A stretch of 64,000 nucleotides of DNA, taken from contig CM049318.1 in assembly GCA_026874595.1 (NCBI GenBank), forward strand, positions 7,420,741 through 7,484,740. The letters run 5' to 3'. The stretch is from Sipunculus nudus (Eukaryota; Annelida; Sipuncula; Golfingiida; Sipunculidae). The position numbers were made by a program, and so were the translations under genes. Position 1 is the first letter of the stretch, and each line of letters begins with the position of its first letter. This document shows, piece by piece, positions 23,851 through 36,603 of the stretch. The notes under the pieces were generated by a model that made no database searches, had not been told where the DNA came from, and saw only the letters and a list, made by a program, of their open reading frames with translations.

Positions 23851-25200
23851 GTTTTAATTATTTCCCTCTTTTTAATAAGTTTCTTTTCAGAACATGCACA
23901 TCTTTAATTAACGTACAGAAATCAGACAATAACAGACATAGGGCGTGTCGCATGTAGTCATCAGCCACCTTAGCTGCAGAGATGACTAATATATTTCAAA
24001 TTGATTCAGATGAAAACCGTAACCGAGACCTTGTTCTTCATGCTGAAAGGTGAACATTCAGCAAGGATGAGCAATTTTGCAAATGTTGTACAGACGTCAT
24101 CGCCTATTACTAGTAGCGTCTTGACCTCAAATTATGCTTAACGATTTACGACCGTTTGTCAACAAATCAGGCCAACAAGGCTTCAGGCGCTGAGTATGCG
24201 ACCTTTCATCATTCGTGAGGTCGAACTCTTCCGTAACTAGATCATGCAAGCGAGGGCTGACTGTTTTTTTTTATGTGTAACGTATCTTTCAGGTGAAGAC
24301 TTGCGCTTAGTGATATGGGCATAAGACTTTGTGCTGTAGTATTAAGTGGTTTGTTAGATATGCAGTACCAGTTATGAATATCTCGCCCCGTCCCAGACGT
24401 TAACACTGCCGTGGCATGAGACAACCTGGCCACAAAATTCCATTGATATAAATTACTTTAAGGGAATGAATATCCAGAGCCGTAAACATGCACTCTGGGA
24501 CAAACAAAATTTAATCCTGCTTCATTATCACCTCCAAAGTTAAGTCTCTCCATTGCATCATGAACTGAGCCATTTTGGCCCTCCGACATTAGAGAGTCCA
24601 CGACAAGCGTACAAGCGTCAGAGTGCCTCAACATCCTGCAACAAGGAAGCTAGAACAATGCTTCATGGCCTACGAGTACACTGTCACTTGACATAAACCA
24701 GACCAATCGTTAGCTGTTTAGTATGTTATCTAAAAACTTCAACAACACATTCCGTTTTATTCAGCATAATGGTAAATCACTCTGCATTTTTTTTTTGCAT
24801 TTATGACCGAATGACCACAAGCATGGCTCGCATGAGTTGCCGGATGATAACCAACTTGTATGCGATACGGATTTTCAGTTTTGTTTGTGAGTTTACCTGT
24901 ATTCTGCTGTGTTAATTCATCACTTGTTGCCTAATGTAAAGTTGATCGGCTGATCATCACGAAATCAATGCAACAGGATTGATAAAAGGTTGCAGTATTT
25001 CCCCTGTATAGACTTAGGTTAATCTGACCAGCCAATAATAAATACTTACTTAGTCGTGTATTCACGGCTAAGGTGAAGACCATTATAGTGGGATAGCTCT
25101 TCTATACAGAAGAGCATTAATTAATACACTCTTGCACAGATTGCACCCACACTGTACAAAATATACGCGGTCCTAGTAACGTTCAATATTTGTCGAGAAT
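23851..25200. other. Intergenic region, no supported gene
   Basis: No exon, RNA gene or clear repeat could be supported. The 63-codon minus frame at 24242-24433 has no recognisable features. Confidence 0.45.
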
Positions 25201-25211
25201 GTCAAGAAAGA

Positions 25212-25298
25212 CCCCCCCCCCCCTCCCACTCACATACCTAGAAATTAAGATCCCCCGTCAAAGTCCCGTTCTCCCCCGGTTTGAGAGGATAAAGAGAC

Positions 25299-25396
<98 letters not shown>

Positions 25397-25470
25397 GCGT
25401 GTGTGTGCGCGTGCGTTTGTATGTATGTGTGTGCGTGTGTGTATGTGTATGTGTGTAAGGGTGTGTTTGT
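25212..25470. repeat. Compound microsatellite: C tracts, CT, AT, GT
   Basis: C-runs at about 25212 and 25299 are followed by about 20 CT, then about 22 AT, then a GT/GC-rich stretch to 25470. Open frames across it on both strands are low-complexity artefacts. Confidence 0.95.
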
Positions 25471-25479
25471 ATAACCAAA

Positions 25480-28400
25480 CTTAAGAGGACACGATAATGA
25501 CAGCACACCAAACGCGCGAGGAGCTTTTTCTCATGTGATGACTTACACATGCAAACGAAAGCTGTTAAATCATTATTAAAGCATTCAAAAGCTGAGAAAC
25601 TATGCTCGGGAAGTTTCTTGCAAGTCCTCAGAACGTTTTGCTTGAAATTTGTTGTGTGTGTGACAGCGCCATCAATTGAAAGCTTTGCAAGATGATTAGA
25701 AAAGTGTGTGTGTGTGTGTAGCCAGGCCCTCGGTAATATGTTTAAACTGGTTATCCAACCAGTTCAGCGGTATCAGATCTTATTTTGATCGTGAGAAGTT
25801 AACACCTTACATAACCATGGGTTCCAGGAGTAAACAGGAAACAAAAAATTACTAGATTTTCTTATCTACATGATAAGTATACCATCTGATCTGTCATGAA
25901 AAACTGTGAGCAGCTTAATTCTAAAGTTTATATTAGACACAAAAGGTTTAACATGATAAAATAATTAATCTTTCCATCCAGTTTAAATATATGTAAATAT
26001 ATGTTTATCGTTTGTATTTTGTGCTTTGCACTTTGAAATATGTTCGTAGCATAGTTATTGAACATATAATAAAGTCCAGGATAGTTTTGCATCTTTATAT
26101 CCAGACTGGTTTACACGTGTGCTCGGCCGCGTTCACGCCATGAGCCACCTGCCGGAACAACCGGTCATATTCATCACATTCCTTAACCTAATACTCATGA
26201 TGCTCGAAAGATGTCGCCACCATATGGCATCACACAACATTATAACAGTTGACACAGTACGCAATATACATCATGTTACACACTTATTGTATCGAGAGAG
26301 CATGTTACATCATTATATTGTTACATTAATCATTGATTTCTTTCTAATCGCATTGCTCGTGTCTTGTTTCATTTTGGTGAAGATTATGAATTGACAGAGA
26401 ATTACAACACTAATCTAAACATGTTATATCTTCACATACTTTGTGTACTTTTACTTGTACCGTGATGTCTTATAAAATGTTGTGTTTATATATCTGCAGG
26501 AAAACATGTACATTAGCCTCATTAGCTACTTTTGTTATCCTATTATAAATAAATATGTTTAAACCTATGCTTGATATGCTGATTGGTAGGTCCTCGTTAT
26601 GACATGAAGACATGACATAAACTGAACGTCCTCACAGGTAGTCCTCGCAAGTTATGCGCTAAGTCAACGCATCGTTTTCACGTCTTACCAGCCTATTTAA
26701 AAAAGTGTGCGATGATACATGTATATTTTACTGTATTTTTTTATTATTTGTCTTTTTTTCTATCTCTGTAGCACATCTGCCTCACTGCAGCAGAACTGGG
26801 GGTCCTCGGAAGTGCGGTGTTAAAGCTAGGTCCTCTCGGGTATGTTTATCGGTGTTTATGTTGAAATTGTGTGTGTGTGTATGTGTGTTTTGTGATATGT
26901 TATATGTCAATTCTCATGTACGACGTTTTTCATTTCTATCGAATAATTAAAAGAAATATGCAGGATGTATTAGACAAATTTTTTACCTTGTCAATATTTG
27001 TTCATATTTTATCCTATGTAAAAAATATTTGACAGTCAACATGCAGTTAGCATACTCTTGAATTTTTGGTACATTTAGCTATCATGCAGCTTTCTCGCAG
27101 TTTAAACGTGATACATGGTTCCCTGTTCCCCTTCTCATCAGATTAACCCCCCCCCCCAAAAAAAAATAACAATCCTTCATCCAGCCAGGTTACTCGTGGT
27201 ATTCGCATTTTTCATCTGTAGCTATGTTCATGTTTTCTTTTTATCAAATATTTAAAAAAAATCTTCACAGACATTTTATTGTAAATAACAATGCTGCGAC
27301 CTTTTATATAAGAAACTATAATAAGGGATTTCAATCGTATTTATATTCAATGTATGTCAATAGGCTATAGATTATAAGTTTTGTGTTTTATCTTTTTCCT
27401 TTCTTTATTATAACTGACGGTGGCTCGACGTTTGTTTCGCAACTCCTCCGTGAACACGGATCGGAAATGCCTGTGTCGGGAACGATGCCAAATGTGTCCT
27501 AAGGGGGTAACTTTTCATGTTCCCCATTAATTATGAGAAATTTAACTCTTTCTTTTTTTACGGAGGAGCTATCGCATCGCCATCTGCCGGAAACTATGCA
27601 AGTGTATTCACTCTTAAGTTGGTCAACTTGCAGCGCCATATATCGAATTGGAATGAAAGTAAACTGCTGGTCAAAAGCATTATAGTAAGCTGGTAATATT
27701 CGGGTATAGTTTATTAACCGATCGGTTTAACGCCTTCAATGGACAAACTTTGAAATATGTGGTAAAATGAACACGATCGATGATGCATCATCTCTGAAAA
27801 AAATTGCAAGTGTTAGAATTGAGCGTGAGATACCATCTGGTGTTTATATTTATTGTACACAAAACGCAGAGCTGATCCAGCATTACAACACTATTGCCAG
27901 AATACAACGTCTTGTTAGTGAGACTGCTGCTAATCTTCATGCTACCTTGGTCCCTTAAATTGTGGCTTGTACAATGCTAAATGTTTGAGATAAACTGAAT
28001 ATCCAGTAATGTTAAATTAATGGTTGACAACTTTTTTTTTAAATATCAGCTGTGTGAACTCTCTTTCGGTTCAGCCCCAGCTGTTCCAAGTGATAAGTTT
28101 ACATAGATTATGGCGTTGTTTGTAAGGTCTCTTGTTACACTAGTGCCTCACGTGTTGGCATAAACTAGAGGACAGGTGGATTAGTTACAAGGTAGTCCAG
28201 GTACCAGGTCGGTGAATACTAGTAAGTGAAATGGGTTACTGATCCCGTATAAGCCAATTGTAGTGTTGTACTCGTTCACACATTCATTCTGAAGGTCAGA
28301 AGTCCTTTTTAACGGTATACGCCCCGGCTTGAGTACCATCTGACTAGATATAGCCAATTAGAGACAGACACTATCAGATATTTTACAATGAGAGACAGAC

Positions 28401-28986
28401 ATAATACTACGCGCATGCGCACTGACTACTCTACATAACAATAAAAAAACATGCAACAGTTTTATCCTGGTGTTGTCCAACTGGTTTTTGGAACACCCCC
28501 AGAAAAGACATGACAATAAAATAAGCCCACCAGATGTTTTTTTAATTTTTTTCAATCATTCCTAGGACTTTTTATGCAGTCAAAATGTTCTGTGAGATTC
28601 AGTTCCCATAATTTCCTGCAGTGAGTGTGTGTTAGATGGCCTTTCAAAACACATATTTTCATGTCTGCGGCTTTATCTCAATTTTTTAGAAGAGATTTTC
28701 GACTTGAACAAAGGAACTGGAAGGAGCTGAGCACCCGATAGCTTGTATAAAAGAAACCTCACACAGCTAGCTTAAAAAAGGTGTCAGCCATTTACATAAC
28801 ATTTTTTAAGTAACATACTGACACGGCAATTCGGTACATTACCTATCCAGTAATGGTGGCAGAATGGGTGCCTGGAGCACTCAAATGTTGTCAGTTGATG
28901 CATTTTGCTCAGGAATTAGACATTTTTTTCCATCATCAATTACGGATCGTATCCTGCGCCTGGGGCAAACAGAACAACGAGGAACC
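25480..28986. other. Intergenic region, no supported gene
   Basis: AT-rich, with short GT runs (about 25705, 26868) and a C/A tract at 27147-27168. The frame at 27767-27958 (63 codons, ATG start) is the most protein-like short frame in composition, but it matches no family I know. Nothing else can be supported. Confidence 0.4.
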
Positions 28987-28990
28987 TTAA

Positions 28991-29453
28991 AGGGACCCAA
29001 TCTCATATCTGACCTTTATAAGCTCAAGATAATCCATTGAAGCTTTTATAAAAATGGGCCAGAAAATGTGGATATCACCACACACTGGCTGATTTTTTTA
29101 TTTATATCAACGTGTTTATAATATGTGGAGGCCCGCCAAAATGATAAAAACAAATTCAACAAGGGCTTCTGACAGCGAGTCAGATAAGCCAGACCTTTGC
29201 AAATGGCGTTTTGCATCAAGTTATCATTCTACCTCCACATATATGCAACCTACCACCTTAGGTTACATGTTTTTCACGCGTGTCAACAATGCTGTGTTTA
29301 CAAACATGTTGCTAATAAACAAGTTTGTACATCCTTCACGAAGGCCTAATAAGAACTTTTACGACTAAAATTACCCTTGGATCATTTATATATACACAGA
29401 TGAAGCCAGTAATCACATAAATTCTTTTTCAAAAGGTAGTCGAATCGGCACCT
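28991..29453. mobile_element. MITE copy 1, TTAA target duplication
   Basis: 463-bp element flanked by TTAA (28987-28990 and 29454-29457). Its ends are weak inverted repeats: AGGGACC at the left, and GGCACCT at the right, which reads AGGTGCC in reverse. A second, diverged copy lies 0.5 kb downstream in the same orientation. TTAA target sites are typical of piggyBac and Kolobok elements; the AGG terminus fits Kolobok better, but that assignment is inference. The short frame at 29123-29368 inside it is not a gene. Confidence 0.65.
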
Positions 29454-29968
29454 TTAAATTGTTTAATCTTGAATAAATAATAATTTCCTGTTTAGTTTTA
29501 CAAAGGGCTGTTACATTGAGCCAAGTGCCAGGTTGATATAAGGACTAAGCAAATATTGTATGGAACATCATGATTTTTAGCTGTTGTTACGTCAAGCCAG
29601 GTGCAACCTGTTAATTTTCCAATCCCACCACCTATTAAACGCCAGTCAGCTGAGATATTACACGTGCCGCGGCGTTGATGGGGGCACATTAATCAAAAGT
29701 ACTGTATGGTTGAGTTATAAAAATGTTTTACAAAAAACTGCCAACCGCTAAAAACAGGAGCAATTTCATCTGTCTAGACTTTTGCTAACAATCTCTGTAT
29801 CGACCCTGTCATACCTCACGGTGTACTCCAAGCTTCCTTTTCCGGCACTTTGACTATATGCTTTGAATATCACTCCACAATACTACACATGACTACGTAA
29901 ATTTATCTGAGTTTTAAATGAATTGCTGACAGTTGGCGGGCAAACAGCTCACCGAAGCAGGATCGAAA

Positions 29969-30434
29969 AGGGGCCAATTCAACTTTTCTAGCCTTTATAA
30001 ACAAACGGTAATCCCTTGGAGCTTTCATAAAAAATAGCCCAGGAAATGTGGATATTACCGCACCCTGGCTGCTTGTTTTGTTTATCTCAACATGTTTATA
30101 ATATGTGGGGGCCCGCGACATTATTCAACACAAATTCAACAAGGGCGTCTGACAGCAAGTCAGATAAGTTTGAGCTTTGCAAATGGCGTTTTGCAACAAG
30201 TGACCTTTCTACCTACGCATATATGCAACTTACCAATTTAGGTTACATGTTTCTCCTGTTTGTCAAAATTGATGTGTTTACATACATGTTGTACATAAAC
30301 AAGTTCACACACCCTTCACGAAGGCCTTATAAGGATTTTTCACAACCAAATTTACCCTTACATAATTAATATATACACAGAAGAAGCCAGAAATCACATA
30401 AAGTCTTTTATGAAAGGTAGGTGATAGGGCACCT
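29969..30434. mobile_element. MITE copy 2 (diverged relative of copy 1)
   Basis: Aligns along its whole length with the element at 28991-29453. Shared strings include TTTATAATATGTGG.GGCCCGC, AAATTCAACAAGGGC, TTTGCAAATGGCGTTTTGCA and CCTTCACGAAGGCCT. The right end is GGGCACCT followed by TTAA; the left TTAA is mutated. Confidence 0.65.
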
Positions 30435-30579
30435 TTAATACGACATCATTCAGAACAACGAAAAGACTCTATGTGCAGTATATAACTAACCTAACGCAAG
30501 GATACAATGTCAATGTTTGGCTGTTACATATGATGATTGATAATTATAATTTATACGTTTGTACTAGCAGATGTCATTA

Positions 30580-30868
30580 CCTCGTCGGGTTCTCGTCTCT
30601 TGGGGCAGAGCATAGGCCTCTTAGCCGGAAGGTAGTGAGTTCAAATCTCAGCTGAAGAGCGTTGAGAAAATTTATACGGTCAGCCCGACCAACAGTGAGT
30701 GTTATGCAAGCTGAATGGGAAGGCTATGCTACCCAGTCGTATATCACTCACAATTGTGTGCATCACTGAGGAGTTCCTCGGTGTTATAACCCGGCCACAG
30801 GGAAAGATGAGACATGGAGTACCCGCAGGTGCGGTTGACGCTAGAAACTACGACACCAGGATATAAAA
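30580..30868 (+). mobile_element. tRNA-derived SINE
   Basis: An A-box-like TTGGGGCAGAGCATAGG (about 30600-30616) and a B-box-like GAGTTCAAATCTC (about 30637-30649) are correctly spaced for an internal pol III promoter. They are followed by about 220 bp of non-tRNA body ending near GACACCAGGATATAAAAAATAGG. It is probably inactive; no target duplication was found. Confidence 0.6.
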
Positions 30869-31535
30869 AATAGGTATAAAGCGAGTGCTACCACAATGTA
30901 TTGTAATCCCAGACCAAAATGGAACCTGCAGTACATACCTAGGTTAAGATTAGATAAAGAATGATTACAAATTTGGAGCTAGTTAGTGGAATCCTCCTCA
31001 CCCTCACCTCCTCTCCAAAATTATAATAAAAGATGCCGTCTTCTCTGGCTACGAAGACCTGTACAATATACATATAGAATATGAACTTATCTAAATTAGA
31101 ATGCTTAATAAAAGGGGTCTAAAATCACGACATCTTCCGGTCAGTCACTTAAATGACGCTGTCCATTTGATAGCTGTTTAAAAAGAGTGACATTGTACTC
31201 TGTTGCTACATATTGGAGTTAAAAGACCGCAGGAGTAATTGGCAGCACTAGGTATTGAAATATAAGAGAAAAAGAAACTTCTTGTTTACTAGTGTGCCTG
31301 CGCAAGTCTTTCAGCGGAGCTGCAGCCAGACAGGATCCATTTGCCGATATCTAGTCCTCGACCTTAATCGGGCTCCCAGGAGAAAGAAAGAATTCTCAAG
31401 GTAGTCCGTCCTCTTCACATCAGATCAGACTTGCTGTTCAAACACGGCACAATACACCAGTAAAGTTACGCATCTGCAGTCAGACCGTACCACACCTAAT
31501 GCTGGTAGCAGGAAGATATTATTAGTTTTGAAAAT
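30869..31535. other. Upstream region of copy C
   Basis: No gene. It should contain the promoter of copy C, but I could not place a convincing TATA box or initiator. Confidence 0.35.
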
Positions 31536-32184
31536 ATGTACGCAATATTTGCTTTAGGATCCTGCATTTCTTTTCTGATAAGTGTCACTGATGCTGAGAT
31601 AGTCACTCTGGACATGAGTTACGAATTTGCGGAGAACAAAACCATATATGTCAATACTAAAAATGCGTTCACGAGAGAAGAAGAGTACAGGGTCGGTTAT
31701 TACAAAGAAGGATTCTGGTAAGTTTCTGCATGTTTTTTATTAAAATTATTGTACTTATCCGAATACCTAAGATATATCCAGACGTTTACGTTTATCGTAT
31801 ATTATATCTTATGTATGTTTTGTCATGATGTGTTTTGTCTTACTTCAAGCTCTTGCACTGTTTTTGCGGACTGGGGTCTTACTGAATGGAAAACTATCGA
31901 GAGAATGGTCTTCATATTTCTGTGCGTATCTTCTGCATAAATTTATTTATTTAACCTGCGTTTTATTCTGAACAAAATTTATCAAAATATTTTTGTAAAA
32001 ATAACTCAACGGCAAAAGCATGATTATTGGTCATTAAAGAATGTTTCAAGTTCTTGAAAATTTAAATACAGAAATTTTGAACAATAGTGTTACAACGCTC
32101 CACGGCGTGAAACAAACAATGACTGGATCTATAATGAAAACGTCTGTGCATTAAAAACTTATTCGCTCGGTTCCTGTGCGTCAC

Positions 32185-32935
32185 TCGCTTACTTACATCA
32201 TCGCCCGTACGTCACTGCACCCATCGAGAGCTTATTGAAATCATCACCCGTACGTCACTGCACACACCGAGTGCTTATTGACACCATCGCCCGTACGTCA
32301 CTGCACCCACCGAGAGCTTATTGAAATCATCACCCGTACGTCACTGCACACACCGAGAGCTTATTGACACCATCGCCCGTACGTCACTGCACCCACCGAG
32401 AGCTTATTGACACCATCGCCCGTACGTTACTGCACCCACCGAGTGCTTATTGACACCATCGCCCGTACGTCACTTAACACACCGAGAGCTTACTTACATC
32501 ATCGCCCGTACGTCACTGCACCCATCGAGAGCTTATTGACATCATCACCCGTACGTCACTGCACCCATCGAGAGCTTATTGACACCATCGCCCGTACGTC
32601 ACTGCACCCACCGAGTGCTTATTGACACCATCGCCCGTACGTCACTGCACCCACCGAGAGCTTATTGACACCATCGCCCGTACGTCACTGCACCCACCGA
32701 GAGCTTATTGACACCATCGCCCGTACGTTACTGCACCCACCGAGTGCTTATTGACACCATCGCCCGTACGTCACTGCACACACCGAGTGCTTATTGACAC
32801 CATCGCCCGTACGTCACTGCACCCACCGAGAGCTTATTGACACCATCGCCCGTACGTCACTGCACCCACCGAGAGCTTATTGACACCATCGCCTGTACTT
32901 TACTGGACACACCGAGTGCTTATTGACACCATCGA
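32185..32935. repeat. 43-bp minisatellite in intron of copy C
   Basis: About 17 units of 43 bp with the core CCCGTACGTCACTGCACCCA and GAGAGCTTATTGACACCATC. Variants alternate between CCCACCGAGAGC, ACACCGAGTGC and CCCATCGAGAGC. The open frame at 32407-32625 exists because 43 bp times three is a multiple of three; it is not a gene. Confidence 0.95.
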
Positions 32936-33583
32936 TCGGAGGACAGGGCAGGCTGCTTTCCCACAACTATTCAAAAGCCGTTCTGATAGGCCATGCAGTA
33001 AAAATCAAAACCATGCTACTTTCGTGTTTTCTGATTGCTGATTTTCCCATAAAAATAAGAATACAGATATACAACGAAAGTCTTCCCTAGAGTTTGATAT
33101 GATGATGAATGCCACCTTATCTGAGGAATCAGAGCGTGGTAGACTGCAGTAATGATCTGCTTGATATTGCATAATTTGGTCAGTCTCGTGATTCAGTTCT
33201 TACCATCACTAAACTCTTGCTAAGAAGATGCAAAATAAAGTAATGCTTCCGTCCGTCCATCCATCCTCCATAACATCGGCATGTTGACACATTTGAAAAC
33301 AATCGAGGTAGAATCATATCAAGTTTAAGGTCACAATTTCAAAGGTCAAGGACACAGGGTAATCTTATTTAAAAACGGTGTATACCCATTTAAACCACAA
33401 TTTTACACCCAAAAACCTTTCATCTTAAAACATGGCTCACCTACCAAGAAGAGCAATGATGCTTTTGAAGGTTACGAGATCAAAGGTGAAAGTCACGGGA
33501 CCACCTTCTTGAAAAAAAGCTTGATAATGGACATCCACCATCTTATAAATTAGGGTGAACTAACAAAAGGTTGAAGAGCATAT

Positions 33584-34360
33584 TGTTACGGAACCTAATA
33601 ACAACAGATCACGTAGTCGTGACGAGCATAAATTTTACAATGGAGATAAAAAAAATCAAATTCTGTAACACTAGGCAGCGTGAAATGTGTAGGGGAATGA
33701 ATAAAGAAGTGTTTTTTTTTGTCAACAAATTCTTATTATTTATTCTTAAAACAATTCTTACATTACAATACACTACATCAATACGATGATACAGTATAAC
33801 AACGGTACAACAGAGATTCTTCTCAGAGAATAACAGTCCAGTTCAGTCACAAAATCAATTTGTTGTTATCCAAAAGTGAAGTTCTGATAGTGATCCCAAA
33901 GGAAATCTGAAGACAACATAAAATCCGTTACAAATTTGAAGAAAGCTATAACTGCCTCAATTATCGGAAGAGGTCAACAAACTGACATACACTCTTCTGT
34001 GTTCGCTGGAATATATCCCTCCTCTCTCTCGACTCTAAAACACAGCCCCTTATTTATAAATTTTCAGCTCGAGCCGAGAAATTTCCATTTCCCGAACAAT
34101 CCAAAGAACCAAACAGCACACACGTTACAGGAAGCATCTCGAACAAAGAACGCTGTGTAACTTCATATCAGGATTCACACGGCACAGATTAAACCGAGAG
34201 CTGTGTAGAGTTCACACGTGGGCCGCATCCGGCCAGCTAGAACAAAGAACGCTGTAGCATAGCAACGAGCAGGGCTTGAGCCAAACACGAATCAGAATAT
34301 CAACAGCGCACAATAAAAGAGACATATCAACAGCTCACAATAAAACAGACATCTTTAACA
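33584..34360 (-). mobile_element. Solo LTR 1 (LTR retrotransposon), in copy C intron
   Basis: 777-bp element with TGTTA...TAACA ends and an ATAT duplication on both sides (33580-33583 and 34361-34364). Two relatives lie at 34775-35592 and 60959-61828. Read on the minus strand it has a TATA-like TATAAATAAGG before a GGCTGTG initiator-like region, so I assign minus orientation. No internal retroelement genes lie alongside, so it is a recombined solo LTR. Confidence 0.75.
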
Positions 34361-34774
34361 ATATTCATTTTGAGGTTAAACGGTCGACGGTCAAGGTCAA
34401 ACGACCGTCCTACTGTTTTTTTTCACTGACTTCGATTACAGTTAAATTTAGCCAGTCTAATTATACGAGGACCGCTTGCTCGTTTATTTTTAAATTGTCG
34501 CGTTGATTCATTTCAAATAATATTACTAAATATCAATTCAGTGATTTTTATTACGATTTAAAGATTGAATGATTGTTGTCTGTCCCAAGATGACACAGCA
34601 TTGGCATCCAAGAAGTGTATTGGTCTTTAGCCCGTGTATTCTTTTCTGAAGCCAACGTAATGATTCCTCAAGTTAAGACGTAATTTTGTAATATACGGTA
34701 AATTACACTGCTCGGTTTTTAACGGGGACCAATTTACGGAGGCACGGGGGCGCGCGTCCCTGTTTCTTACCAGT

Positions 34775-35592
34775 TGTTACGGAACCTAATAACAACAGAT
34801 CACGTAATCGTGATGAGCACAAATTTTGTTACGGAGATAAAAAAAATCAGATTCCGCAACACTTGGCAGCGTGAATTGTCTAGGGGAATGAATAAAGAAG
34901 TCAATTGTTCTTTTGTTAACAAATTATAATAATTTATTCTTAGAACAATCCTAACATTACAATACACTAAATCAATAAAATTATACAGTATAAAAGGATA
35001 AAAATGCACAATACTAGATTACGGATCCTAGGCTTTCATTTCTGGATACAATACCATACTGTCACAGCTCATCAAGACTCCTTTAACATATGTTATCAAT
35101 GTTTAACAGTTCAAATAAATCTTCTCAGAGAATAGTCCGATCTAATCGCGAAACATTCTGTTGTTATCCAAAAGTGAAGTTATGGTAATAATTCCAAAGG
35201 CAAACTGAAGACAATCCGTATATAAAGTCGTATAAAGTCCGTAGAATATCTGTAAATTCTGCAATTTTTTTAAAGGTCACAAAAACTGACGAGAGAGTCA
35301 CACTCTTCCCTGTCCGCCGGTATTTTTCTATCTGCCGGCTCTAAATTAACACAGCCCCCATTTATAGCTTTTTCACCCGAAGCCAAGAAACTTCCATATT
35401 CACAATCATTCTAAAGAACAAACAATACACACGCGCCCACAGCGCATGAACAGACCCGAAAATTCCTACTACAACGAGCACCGTGTCTCTACAAGCCAGG
35501 GTTTATCCAGTACGGCTCCTTTATCAACGCCCTGGGCATAAGCCTATCAAGGATCAGAACGCAAGGCGCATAATAAACAGATACATGTAACA
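34775..35592 (-). mobile_element. Solo LTR 2, in copy C intron
   Basis: 818-bp relative of the LTR 415 bp upstream. It begins TGTTACGGAACC on the plus strand, ends TGTAACA, and is flanked by CAGT on both sides (34771-34774 and 35593-35596). The independent 4-bp duplication shows that this was a separate insertion and not a tandem copy. TATAAATG is visible on the minus strand. Confidence 0.78.
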
Positions 35593-36603
35593 CAGTAAAA
35601 TCTGAAAAATAGAAAAATAAGCATAAGCACCTAATACCGAAAATTGGAGCAGGATAACGCGTCAGAATGCTTTTAAAAAACTAACTCCAGATTGCGCCAT
35701 CAAAGAGTCAAACAGAAAGCGTTACTGTAATTGTATGGAGTTTCTTAACAGCTTTGGACAAATTAATCTAATAGATACTCATGACTTCATTGGTTTCTTT
35801 GTTTCAGGTCTGCCAGATAAAATGTTTAGTCTCTTGATATCTGGAGTCAAAATATTTTATGTAACAATTGTGACGTCTTTGGTTTTCTTTGTTTCAGGCT
35901 TGCCAGTTATACCTTCTTTGCGACAGAACATGGCGGCACACATATGGACTCGCCATTCCATTTTGCAAAAAATGGACGTACTATGGAAGAGATCAGGTTG
36001 TCCGAGTAACTCAAACGCCCTGCAGTAAAAATCGACATCGCAGCTCGGGCTAAGACAGACCCGGACACAATGATAACAATAGATGATCTAGAACTGTGGG
36101 AGAAAAAACACGGAAGGATCCCTGAAGGAGCGGCGGTACTGATGTACAGCGGATGGCATGAGAAGTATGGAGACTGGCAGGCATTTCTAGGTCTTGAGGC
36201 TAAATATAAGGCGTTTGACCCCACTAAAAAGAAAAGGTTTCATTTCCCAGGGTTCTCAAAAGACGCGATGGACTGGCTGTGTACTGAAAGAAACATTGTT
36301 GGAGTAGGCGTGGACACGGCCTCTATAGATCACGGACCCTCCATATCATTTGGAGCGCATACGTCGTTCGCTTCTCATGACAAATGGGGTCTAGAAATGG
36401 TGGCAAATTTGAAGGATCTGCCCGAAAGTGGTGCCTTGCTCAGTGTCTTGCCAATGAAAATCAGGGGTGGCACTGGCGCCCCCTCGCGGATATATGCCAC
36501 ATGGAACACCACCCCTGGGTTGGCGTCCTCCCTGCATGATAGCGTACGGTTCGTTATAACCCTCCTGTCTTGTGTTTTGGTCACCACGCTTATTCGATCG
36601 TAG

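Larger units (their letters stand above)
31536..36603 (+). pseudogene. Cyclase-family gene copy C, single in-frame stop
   Basis: Exon 1 (31536-31717, donor GTAAGT) is intact: a signal peptide (MYAIFALGSCISFLISVTDA), then [11 protein letters not shown] and an N-glycosylation sequon (NKT). Exon 2 (35898-36603, acceptor TTTGTTTCAG) carries HGGTHMDSPFHF, then one TAA at 36007-36009 where the intact copy E has a leucine TTA in its SELL string. Everything after the stop is open: [22 protein letters not shown], the conserved His and Glu 12 residues apart, GGTGAPSRIYATW, and a hydrophobic C-terminus (VRFVITLLSCVLVTTLIRS). Both splice sites look good. The 4.2-kb intron holds a 43-bp minisatellite and two solo LTRs. 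A second acceptor-like site 90 bp upstream (35808) looks like a local duplication. Best call is a very recent pseudogene or a null allele. Confidence 0.82.

Noticed and set aside
25190-25550. Open frames on both strands
   Set aside because: They are translations of CT, AT and GT microsatellites.
27767-27958. 63-aa frame as a small protein gene
   Set aside because: Composition is plausible, but there is no recognisable family, signal peptide or exon context; not enough to call it.
29123-30369. Two related short frames as a duplicated gene
   Set aside because: They lie inside two copies of a TTAA-flanked MITE and contain different frame limits in each copy.
21873-36009. Recoding (selenocysteine or stop readthrough) of the in-frame stops
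   Set aside because: All three stop types occur at non-homologous positions, one is tied to an insertion and frameshift, and copy E has ordinary sense codons at each place. Loss of function is simpler.
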